6,639 bases of DNA from Cyanobacteriota bacterium (lineage in GTDB: Bacteria; Cyanobacteriota; Cyanobacteriia; Leptolyngbyales; Leptolyngbyaceae): assembly GCA_027482985.1 (NCBI GenBank), contig JAIXVO010000548.1:1-6639 (forward strand), read 5' to 3'. The notes beneath the pieces are model-generated. The model searched no databases. It saw only the letters and a list, made by a program, of their open reading frames with translations, and was not told the origin of the DNA. This document shows positions 1 to 6,325 of this stretch, piece by piece. The position numbers and the translations under genes are program-made. Within the stretch, counting starts at the first letter, position 1. Each line of letters opens with the position of its first letter.

Positions 1-839
1 ACATGACCTGGCCCTTCCACCATCACCTGCACATCGTGTTCCCAAGCTCTGCGGGTGAGTTGTCCCAGCGTTTTGAGTTCAGCCAATTGAGCCGCATCAG
101 AAGCATCGTGGGTGCAACCGGGGCGGAGAGAGTCGCCCAAACTGAAGGAGACATCGTATTTTTGGAAGATGGCGATGATGTCGTTGAAGTGGGTGTAAAG
201 CGGGTTTTGTTTATGGTGGTGCAACATCCAGCGAGCGATGATGCCGCCGCCGCGGGAGACGATGCCTGTGATGCGATCGCGCACGAGGGGCAGGTGTTCG
301 ATCAGAATGCCAGCGTGGATGGTCATGTAGTCTACCCCTTGCTGGGCGTGCTTCTCGATGATGTGCAAGAAGTCATCGGGAGTCAGACTTTCAATCTGTC
401 CGTGCACACTTTCCAGGGCTTGATAGATGGGCACTGTCCCAATCGGCACGGGTGAGGCGTGGATAATGGCGGTCCGAATTTCATCCAAATTGCCGCCCCC
501 GGTCGATAAGTCCATCACCGTATCGGCCCCATATTTGACGGCCAGATGCAGTTTGTCCACTTCTTCTTGCAGGTTAGAAGAAGTGGGGGAAGCACCAATG
601 TTGGCATTCACTTTGCACTTAGAGGCAATCCCGATCGCCATCGGTTCGAGGTTGGGGTGATTCATATTCGCTGGAATAATCATCCGCCCCCGTGCGACTT
701 CATCCCGAATCAGTTCGGCCGGCAGATGTTCCCGGTGGGCGACATACCGCATTTCTTCGGTAATCACGCCCTGACGCGCATAGTGCATCTGCGTCACGTT
801 GGGCTGTCCGTGACGGTTAGCAATCCAGTCGGTTCGCAT
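1..839 (-). CDS. thiC: Phosphomethylpyrimidine synthase ThiC, N-terminal part (3' end beyond left edge)
   Basis: ThiC is the cytosolic radical-SAM enzyme that rearranges aminoimidazole ribotide into HMP phosphate, the pyrimidine half of thiamine. Reading the minus strand from ATG at 839-837 gives 279 uninterrupted codons. The start [20 protein letters not shown] is the typical short cyanobacterial N-terminus, lacking the extra N-terminal domain of the E. coli enzyme. Family-typical stretches follow: [20 protein letters not shown] (residues about 50-69), [68 protein letters not shown], and EGPGH at the edge. Cyanobacterial ThiC is about 455-460 residues, so roughly 60% is visible. The C-terminal CX2CX4C iron-sulfur motif lies outside. 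The ribosome binding site GAGGAA (851-846) sits 6 nt before the ATG. A TPP riboswitch precedes the gene, as expected for thiC. No frameshift was seen in the translation. Confidence 0.97.
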   Translation of the reverse strand, partial: MRTDWIANRHGQPNVTQMHYARQGVITEEMRYVAHREHLPAELIRDEVARGRMIIPANMNHPNLEPMAIGIASKCKVNANIGASPTSSNLQEEVDKLHLAVKYGADTVMDLSTGGGNLDEIRTAIIHASPVPIGTVPIYQALESVHGQIESLTPDDFLHIIEKHAQQGVDYMTIHAGILIEHLPLVRDRITGIVSRGGGIIARWMLHHHKQNPLYTHFNDIIAIFQKYDVSFSLGDSLRPGCTHDASDAAQLAELKTLGQLTRRAWEHDVQVMVEGPGH

Positions 840-859
840 ATGAAGTTCCTCAAATAAAC

Positions 860-997
860 AGCTTCCCTCCGCCGGTATAACCCGGTCTCAGGTTCTAAGG
901 GTCTGATCTCAGCCGACCGCGATCGCGCTGGCAAATTCTGGTGTTGCTTAGGTTCAACTTAAAATTTGCAATCGCCAAGCGCGGGGCACCCCTAGCT
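860..997 (-). ncRNA. TPP riboswitch (THI element) in the thiC leader
   Basis: Read on the minus strand, the conserved TPP-aptamer blocks occur in order: GGGGTGCC (992-985), GGCTGAGA (914-907, the pyrimidine-binding segment), ACCC (902-899), GAACCTGA (895-888), the P5 hairpin CCGG-GTTATA-CCGG (885-872), then GGAGGGA (870-864). P1 can form from AGCT (997-994) with AGCT (863-860). P2 pairs GGGT with ACCC. P3 starts as GCC/GGC and is extended by about 70 nt containing CGCGCTTG (983-976) pairing with CAGCGCG (930-924) and GCAAATT (969-963) pairing with AATTTGC (937-931). The aptamer ends 8 nt before the thiC ribosome binding site, and no terminator fits in between. Control of translation initiation, or of RNA stability, is therefore more likely than transcription attenuation. 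That mechanism is inferred. High thiamine pyrophosphate should lower ThiC. Confidence 0.95.
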
Positions 998-1007
998 TTA
1001 ATGGGTA

Positions 1008-1016
1008 ATCATATCA
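1008..1016 (-). promoter_or_regulatory. Candidate thiC promoter, extended -10
   Basis: The minus strand reads TGATATGAT, an extended -10 (TG-n-TATGAT, with TATGAT at 1013-1008). It would start transcription near 1001, directly at the 5' end of the riboswitch P1 helix. No good -35 is seen at the usual distance; TTCACC, 19 bp upstream, is the closest. The exact fit with the aptamer's 5' end is the main support. Confidence 0.55.
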
Positions 1017-1108
1017 CTGGTTTTTGCAGTGCGGTGAACCCTGGGTTAAAAGTTGAAAGTTCGTTACGAGTCGAGTCAATCCCTGACCAAATCAGCCCAT
1101 GGGGACAT

Positions 1109-1186
1109 CTGGCCTCCTCCTGGCAGGGCGGGCAGGAGCGCGAGGCTGGGAGGAAACCCCAGGTTCCCGACTGGGGGCACGCCAGT
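1109..1186. repeat. GC-rich cluster of inverted repeats between the kinase gene and thiC
   Basis: Several overlapping dyads are visible. The largest is GCCTC+CTCCTG (1112-1122) with CAGGAG (1133-1138) and GAGGC (1142-1146), an 11-bp stem with a 3-nt bulge and a 10-nt loop. Next come CTGGG (1146-1150) with CCCAG (1158-1162), CCCCAG (1157-1162) with CTGGGG (1171-1176), and ACTGG (1170-1174) with CCAGT (1182-1186). None is followed by a T-run on either strand, so this is not a standard intrinsic terminator. It may still end or stabilise the kinase transcript, which stops at 1234. It could equally be a dispersed palindromic element. The rest of the 998-1233 gap holds only the thiC promoter. Confidence 0.5.
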
Positions 1187-1233
1187 AGCGACTTTGGGGT
1201 GAATTAAGATTGGTGTCCCGGTCTGCCCAGCGG

Positions 1234-4200
1234 CTATTTCTGGAGCATGCGTTGAATTTGCTCTAGTAAATCGGACATCGACAGCGGCGGTGTGACAATC
1301 TCGGTCGCCAGCGATCGCAGTTGTTGCGGCAACGGAATCAGCGTCGCTTCCCCCAACTCTGGATCGCGATGATCCAACACCAAAATCGGCGGATGGGGGG
1401 TTAACTCCCGCAATTGCCCCAACCACGCTAACACCTGCGGTGACGGTTCGCCATGCGTCCAACAGAGCAGCAACACATCCACACTTTGTGCCGATAACTG
1501 CTGCATGACATCCTGCCAGGAGTGCCCAATCAATCCTTCTAAACCAGCCGTTTGCAAATACTGCACCAGGGCTTGCAACCAGCCTGCTTCCTTGGGAAAA
1601 CTGGACATCTCACCAGTTGGGGAGGAAGTAGAGCGATCGCCTAGTGGTTCTGAAGTTGCGGCTAATGTCGATAAATTTACCGCCAGAATCGACGGATTCC
1701 AAATACACCCCGCCGCCACCTGAATCACCTGCAACAAAGTTGCCAGATCGGGAGCGGTGACCGTTGTTGCGCCGTCTCGTTGCAGCAGACAGGGAAAAAT
1801 TTGTAAGCCCGCAATTTGATTCGCGGCCTGGGCAATCGCCGGATCGAGGGTCACAATTGGTAACGCTGCCAGCATCGGGTGCTGATTCAAGTGTTGCAAA
1901 TAATCCAGGGGGTTCGCGATCGCCCCTTCCAGCAACACCACATTCGGCTTCCAAACTTCCGCCAAGAGTTCGGCTTGCGACACATCGTCGGATTCCAAGA
2001 TGCGGTAGTGTTGCGATCGCAGCAACTCATCCAGATTCAATAACTCGGCGGGATCAGTGGCGGGATGTGCACTGGCAGACAGGCGCAGAACGGTGAGGGG
2101 AGGGGTGGGCGATCGTAAACTGGTGGTTTTCGTCCCCACCAGCAATTGTTGCAGGAGCGTTTGTAACTTGGTGGATTGCACCGGGAGTTGTAAAAAGCCA
2201 TCAGCCTGATGCTGATGTGCCCGCTCCTGATCAATTACCGTCGCCATCACCACAACGGGCAAATGTTGGGTCTCGGTGCCCGACTTCAGCAGGGTCAACA
2301 CATCCCAACCGGAGAGCAACGGCAGTAGCGGATTCAAAAAAATCACGCAGGGTTGCAACCGGCGGGCTTTCTCTAATGCTTCCGTCCCCGATCGCGCAAT
2401 CACCACGCGGTAGCCCAGGCTGGTTAATTTGTTGGTCAATGCTTCCACATATTGCGCTACCGCATCCACAATCAACACCAGGCGATCAGTCATCCCTGCG
2501 ACTGCGGGACTGCCGCGATCGAGGGGCATTGTTGGGGCGGCATAAACCGGCACTCGCCCGTTGGGGTAGCGCAGTTCCGGTTCGGCAATGTCCGTCTCAT
2601 CCTGTAATGGAGTACTGCGGGTTAATTGCGTCTTGTCAGGGGGGGTCGGCGGCAATAAAATCGTAAACTGACTCCCCGTCCCCTCTTTCGAAATAAAGGT
2701 GACATCCCCGCCGTGCAGCCGCGCCAATCGGCGCGTCAAGACTAGCCCCAGCCCCGCCCCTTCAAACTGCCGAGTCAGCGGATTTTCTAACTGCTGAAAT
2801 TTTTGGAAGATGAGATGTTGCTTGTCGGCGGGGATGCCAATGCCTGTATCCCACACCGTAAAAGCAATCCAGCCGCCCCAGCGACTCACCTTTAAGCCCA
2901 CTGGATGTTGCAGTATCGTAAATTTCAAGGCGTTGGAGAGGAGATGCACGAGCATCTGCCGCAACCGCATTTCATCGGCAATTAAGGTCTTGAGTTGCGG
3001 CTCAATCTGGAGATTAATGGGTGTTTCCAGCAATGCCTCGGTCTCGATCGCGGGTTGTTTGCTCTCGGCAATCCGTAACTGCCGAGCCTGGTCAAAAGCG
3101 CGACTGCAAACGATCGCAATATCCACAGTGCCGTAGAGCAATTCCAGTTGTCCGGTTTCAATCCGGGTTAGATCCAGAATGTCATTCACCACCCCCATCA
3201 AATGGCGGCTGCTCTGGTAAATCAACTGCGCGTAATGAACCTGGCGGGGATTCAGTTCGCCCAAGGTTTGGTCTTTCAATAGGCTAGATAACCCCAATAC
3301 TGCGGTTAAGGGTGTTTTCAGTTCATGACTGATACAGGCTAAAAACTCATCCTTGAGTCGATTCAATTGCACCAGGTCGGCATTTTTAGCCGTCAGTTCG
3401 CGGGCTAGATGTTGCTGCTGCGTCACATCCTGCGCCAGCACGAGCCAGAGGGTTTGCAGGGTGGGTTCCGCGATCGCCGCTGGGCTGGAGTGAGCCGACA
3501 TGCCGCCAGCCTGTGGTTGCCCTTCTACCTCGATCGCCCCACTGGGGCTGATGGGGGTTAACGTCGCCAGGTGGAAGGCGGTGTCGCCCGTGCCACTAAC
3601 CTCAACGTCAGACATAGCGGGAGTTTGCGCCGTGAACAGGGACAACCAGTCCACCGCCAGATCCGGTAGCAGCGTTTTTAAGGAAATTTTAACGAACTGC
3701 ACCACCCGTTCATGGCCATCTTTCAGCGGACAGACACAGACGCAATTATCCGGGTGCGACCCCAACTGACACAGACTTTCCTCTACCGGAAAGGGATCTT
3801 GAGGGAGCGGCAGAGGGGCGATCGCCGGCGCTTGAAACGTTAGTTCGGTTGGATAGTACCGAGTGCGCAACTCAGGTGTGGGCACGACTGGGGGAGCCGC
3901 CAGGTGCTGAGCGCCCAACCAGACCGCGGCCTCACGCCAAATTTTCATGGGGTCAGCCAGATCGCCCATCTGTTGACACCACACCAGATTTTGGGCTAAT
4001 ACAGTGCCCTCGCTGGTTTGCAACATGAGCGGTACTGGCAGGCGTTCCAGGAGTTGCAGCAGAATCTCTAATAAGGGAGGTGTTTGGGCTGCGGCAACTT
4101 TGAACGGCAGCGGCTCTGGCCGTGGCGGACGGGAGCCGCGATCGAAGGATGACTCCAACAAGCGCAACCCGTTTAAGCGGGAAATTTCCTGCTGCTGAAG

Positions 4201-4797
4201 TTTGAGCCGTTGTTCTAGTTCAGCGCGTTGAGCCAGCAATTGTTGGGTTAGGTGATAAATCTGTTGCTGCGGCGTGGAGGTGGTACTCAGGGGGGTTGCC
4301 AAGGGGGGCGAAATGACCGAAGGCAATTGCCCTATGACTGGCAGCGAAGCGTCTGGGGCGATCGGAATAACGGTTTGCGCTAGGGCCTGGAGCAAGCGAT
4401 CGCGGTGCAACAGACCCACCAGTTGGGTTTGCTCATTCACTAAAGCATAATGCGGCTGCTCACTCGCACAGAGCGTCGGTAGCCCCTGCGCCACAGTCCA
4501 ATCAGCGGGCAACAGCGCCAGTGGCACAATGACTGCCGGGGTTAAGTCCTGGATGGGCTGTTGCCAGTAGGGCGCGGCTTGCACCGTCGCCACATCAGCA
4601 GGATTGACGGGGAGCACAAAGGGCAACAAGTCTGAGAGTTGCACTAACCCCACAGGTTGCTGTTGCGCATTCACCACCACCAAGCGATCGCGATCTCCCT
4701 GTAACAGCCATCCCAAAATGACTTCAAGCGACTCTCGCCCAGTACAAGTCGCAACCGCCTGGACAAACTCTTTGAGATAGATGCCGTGCAAGGACAT
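1234..4797 (-). CDS. Large sensor histidine kinase: CBS pair, PAS-like region, HisKA/HATPase, C-terminal pseudo-receivers
   Basis: A 1187-residue protein with no signal peptide or membrane segment apparent, so probably cytosolic. Residues 1-140 look like two CBS motifs (VVVNAQQQPVGLVQLSDLL; YALVNEQTQLVGLLHRDRLL), usually adenine-nucleotide sensors. Residues 175-215 form a Gln-rich coiled coil. Residues about 240-465 resemble a PAS fold enlarged by an insert bearing CVCVC (352-356). The kinase core is canonical: H-box ISHELKTP with His491, N-box SNALKF (Asn622), G1 DTGIGIP (650-656), G2 GAGLGL (680-685). Residues 771-886 form a receiver-like domain in which the phospho-acceptor is Asn822 (VIFLNP), only one Asp of the acidic pair remains (LIVDAV, Asp778), and the conserved Lys before Pro872 is Leu. 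Residues about 901-1028 (VVLLEGA, Glu957) and 1075-1187 (VDVLLLCW) look like further degenerate receivers, less certain. ATG 4797 is fixed by an in-frame TAA two codons upstream and is preceded by GGGAAGG. Phosphate output must go to a separate regulator. It is divergent from kaiA; a clock link is inferred. Confidence 0.93.
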   Translation of the reverse strand: MSLHGIYLKEFVQAVATCTGRESLEVILGWLLQGDRDRLVVVNAQQQPVGLVQLSDLLPFVLPVNPADVATVQAAPYWQQPIQDLTPAVIVPLALLPADWTVAQGLPTLCASEQPHYALVNEQTQLVGLLHRDRLLQALAQTVIPIAPDASLPVIGQLPSVISPPLATPLSTTSTPQQQIYHLTQQLLAQRAELEQRLKLQQQEISRLNGLRLLESSFDRGSRPPRPEPLPFKVAAAQTPPLLEILLQLLERLPVPLMLQTSEGTVLAQNLVWCQQMGDLADPMKIWREAAVWLGAQHLAAPPVVPTPELRTRYYPTELTFQAPAIAPLPLPQDPFPVEESLCQLGSHPDNCVCVCPLKDGHERVVQFVKISLKTLLPDLAVDWLSLFTAQTPAMSDVEVSGTGDTAFHLATLTPISPSGAIEVEGQPQAGGMSAHSSPAAIAEPTLQTLWLVLAQDVTQQQHLARELTAKNADLVQLNRLKDEFLACISHELKTPLTAVLGLSSLLKDQTLGELNPRQVHYAQLIYQSSRHLMGVVNDILDLTRIETGQLELLYGTVDIAIVCSRAFDQARQLRIAESKQPAIETEALLETPINLQIEPQLKTLIADEMRLRQMLVHLLSNALKFTILQHPVGLKVSRWGGWIAFTVWDTGIGIPADKQHLIFQKFQQLENPLTRQFEGAGLGLVLTRRLARLHGGDVTFISKEGTGSQFTILLPPTPPDKTQLTRSTPLQDETDIAEPELRYPNGRVPVYAAPTMPLDRGSPAVAGMTDRLVLIVDAVAQYVEALTNKLTSLGYRVVIARSGTEALEKARRLQPCVIFLNPLLPLLSGWDVLTLLKSGTETQHLPVVVMATVIDQERAHQHQADGFLQLPVQSTKLQTLLQQLLVGTKTTSLRSPTPPLTVLRLSASAHPATDPAELLNLDELLRSQHYRILESDDVSQAELLAEVWKPNVVLLEGAIANPLDYLQHLNQHPMLAALPIVTLDPAIAQAANQIAGLQIFPCLLQRDGATTVTAPDLATLLQVIQVAAGCIWNPSILAVNLSTLAATSEPLGDRSTSSPTGEMSSFPKEAGWLQALVQYLQTAGLEGLIGHSWQDVMQQLSAQSVDVLLLCWTHGEPSPQVLAWLGQLRELTPHPPILVLDHRDPELGEATLIPLPQQLRSLATEIVTPPLSMSDLLEQIQRMLQK

Positions 4798-4806
4798 AAG
4801 TTAACC

Positions 4807-4821
4807 TTCCCAGCCAGGGAA
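4807..4821 (-). promoter_or_regulatory. Small leader hairpin overlapping the kinase ribosome binding site
   Basis: On the minus strand TTCCC-TGGCT-GGGAA forms a 5-bp perfect stem with a 5-nt loop. Its 3' arm supplies most of the Shine-Dalgarno sequence GGGAAGG, which lies 7 nt before the ATG at 4797. Partial occlusion of the ribosome binding site is possible; the stem is short, so the effect may be modest. Confidence 0.35.
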
Positions 4822-5055
4822 CAGTAACACGAGCAATCACTGCCATGGGAATCATGAAAACATCGCCAGTTATCACTTCGACCAGACTGCCACTGACCCC
4901 CTCAAGGTTGTCCCAGGCATTGGAAGATCAAGAGACGAGCCAAGAAAATCCATTAGTAACTCACCCCAAAGCCCAGTCAATCAATGTGCCAAACATTCAA
5001 TGACGTGAGCTAACGCCTTCATTATGACGGTGGAAAAGCTCTGACCCAGGCAACA

Positions 5056-5084
5056 ATTATAATTAATTAAATGTTGCGACCCAA
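5056..5084 (-). promoter_or_regulatory. Candidate promoter for the histidine kinase gene
   Basis: The minus strand has TTGGGT (5084-5079), a 17-bp spacer, and a perfect TATAAT (5061-5056). Transcription would start near 5049, giving a leader of about 250 nt before the kinase ATG. The -35 matches consensus only at TTG. The region is very AT-rich, so a chance TATAAT is possible; TATAAT also occurs on the plus strand at 5058-5063. Confidence 0.45.
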
Positions 5085-5124
5085 AGGGGTATTAACAATC
5101 CCTATAAAAAAATAGATGTGAATT

Positions 5125-5162
5125 TTCATCTCTTGTTCCTACGATTCATGTATTGAGATGAA
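5125..5162. promoter_or_regulatory. 8-bp inverted repeat upstream of the kaiA -10, possible operator
   Basis: TTCATCTC (5125-5132) and GAGATGAA (5155-5162) are perfect inverted repeats separated by 22 bp. They cover the -60 to -20 zone of the candidate kaiA promoter, replacing a recognisable -35. Half-sites three helical turns apart suit a dimeric regulator; no known cyanobacterial site was recognised. Confidence 0.35.
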
Positions 5163-5166
5163 CGAA

Positions 5167-5175
5167 TGTTATACT
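5167..5175 (+). promoter_or_regulatory. Candidate kaiA promoter, extended -10
   Basis: TGTTATACT is an extended -10 (TG-n-TATACT, with TATACT at 5170-5175). No good -35 lies 16-18 bp upstream; TTCATG at 5145-5150 is 19 bp away. The expected start near 5182 gives a leader of about 180 nt before the TTG start of kaiA. A dyad GACCAG (5178-5183)/CTGGTC (5197-5202) lies over the predicted start site. The rest of the 564-bp gap (4798-5361) shows no convincing gene. Confidence 0.5.
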
Positions 5176-5361
5176 CTGACCAGCCATTCAGCTTGTCTGG
5201 TCGTCTCCTTGGCGTTCTCATCGTTGTGATGCGCAAAGCGTCGGCAGTAGCCAGCAGCCATCTCCGCCCACAGATGTTGGTCTGATGAGGCTTTGTCCTT
5301 GGGTTTTTGGCTCGCTTGCTCAGTTTGATTGACTAACCCTTCCTTCCCCTCGGTTTGAGCC

Positions 5362-6231
5362 TTGGATTCCTCACTTACGATTTGTACGTTTTTACCGCTC
5401 GAGCCACTGGCTCATGACGTTTCTAAGTCATTAGACAGTGAGCATCGGTTTTTGGTGACCCATCATCCAACACTGGAAACGTTTTGCCAGTTTGTTGATC
5501 ACGAAAAGCATGGGATTGATTGTCTGGTGCTGCAAGATCGACCAGACCTGAGATCGCTGATCACCTGGTTATACGGGCATGCCATTCTGTTGCCCGCGGT
5601 CATTATTGCGGATTTAAGCGATCAGGCGAGTCCAGTTACCCCTGCTCTGAACTCGTTTCACTACCATACAGGGGAAGTGATTATCGCCCCAACAGCGCTG
5701 GATGAACTGGCCGAAGGGATTGAACAGGCGATCGCGCAATTCATTCGCCTCTCCCCCACCGCTTGGGCCAAATCCGAGCGCACCCCGCCCACGCCAGACG
5801 TGCCCTCGCCACAAGAACTGCTGTTGCCGCAACAGCAGCGGTTGTCTGAGAAATTGAAAGAACGCTTGGGATATTTGGGTGTGTATTACAAACGAGATCC
5901 GCAAAACTTCTTTCGCTACTTACCACCCGACCGTAGGCAGGAGATCGTGGAACTGCTGAAAACTAAATATCGGGACATCGTTTTGCTTTATTTCACTAAT
6001 GATGGTAGTTTGAACCAGCGAATTGATGATTTTGTCAATACTGCCTTTTTTACTGATGTTTCAGCCGCCCAAATTGTGGAAATCCACATGGAGTTGATAG
6101 ACGAATTTTCGAAACAGTTAAAATTGGAGGGACGTAGCGAAGAAATACTTTTGGACTACCGCTTAACACTGATCGATACAATTGCTCACCTGTGTGAAAT
6201 GTACCGTCGTTCTATCCCCCGAGAAGCCTAA
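5362..6231 (+). CDS. kaiA: Circadian clock protein KaiA, full length, TTG start
   Basis: KaiA is the cytosolic activator of the KaiABC oscillator. Its C-terminal four-helix domain dimerises and holds the KaiC A-loop exposed, promoting KaiC autophosphorylation; KaiB-KaiC complexes later sequester it. The 289 residues match the usual 284-300. Residues 1-130 form the N-terminal pseudo-receiver (start DSSLTICTF, core GIDCLVLQDRP at 51-61). Residues 131-160 are a Pro/Gln-rich linker. Residues 163-289 are the conserved C-terminal domain, with KERLGYLGVYYKRDP (166-180), LNQRIDDFVNTAFFTDV, VEIHMELIDEF, GRSEEILLDYRLTLID, AHLCEMYRRSIPRE. The start must be TTG at 5362: an in-frame TGA lies at 5356-5358, and alignment with the remembered Synechococcus KaiA N-terminus (MLSQIAICIW) supports it. 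No Shine-Dalgarno sequence is visible (CGGTTTGAGCC precedes), suggesting weak translation. kaiB follows after 161 nt on the same strand. Confidence 0.98.
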   Translation: MDSSLTICTFLPLEPLAHDVSKSLDSEHRFLVTHHPTLETFCQFVDHEKHGIDCLVLQDRPDLRSLITWLYGHAILLPAVIIADLSDQASPVTPALNSFHYHTGEVIIAPTALDELAEGIEQAIAQFIRLSPTAWAKSERTPPTPDVPSPQELLLPQQQRLSEKLKERLGYLGVYYKRDPQNFFRYLPPDRRQEIVELLKTKYRDIVLLYFTNDGSLNQRIDDFVNTAFFTDVSAAQIVEIHMELIDEFSKQLKLEGRSEEILLDYRLTLIDTIAHLCEMYRRSIPREA

Positions 6232-6325
6232 CAATGTATAGGGTTTGAAGGTGACCAACGGGTCTTGATCAAAGTGCCAAACTTTTATCGACTGAGGCAT
6301 CGATTGTTTCTCCGGAACTTCCGCT

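Noticed and set aside
3..857. Several open frames of 77-150 codons on the plus strand
   Set aside because: They lie antisense to thiC, whose minus-strand translation matches the family without a break; no family recognised in the antisense frames.
1109..1186. Intrinsic terminator for the kinase gene or for thiC
   Set aside because: Strong stems are present but no T-run follows on either strand, so listed as a repeat only.
2040..2490. Functional receiver domain making this a phosphorelay hybrid kinase
   Set aside because: The phospho-acceptor position is Asn822 and the conserved Lys is missing, so ordinary phosphotransfer is not expected.
1076..4198. Many open frames of 64-149 codons on either strand in the 1.1-4.2 kb region
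   Set aside because: All overlap the single 1187-residue kinase frame, except a stretch crossing into the intergenic repeat. Their translations are low-complexity Arg/Pro/Ser-rich shadows typical of GC-rich antisense or out-of-frame reading.
3400..4380. GAF/phytochrome-type chromophore domain as in CikA or phytochromes
   Set aside because: No conserved chromophore-binding Cys-His pair seen; the ends of the region (LLERLPVPLMLQTSEGTVLA and LWLVLAQDVTQQQHL) look PAS-like.
5103..5108. TATAAA on the plus strand as the kaiA -10
   Set aside because: No -35 at a suitable distance, and the extended -10 at 5167-5175 is a better match closer to the gene.
5614..5926. Minus-strand and offset frames inside kaiA
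   Set aside because: kaiA is conserved over its whole length; these are shadows.
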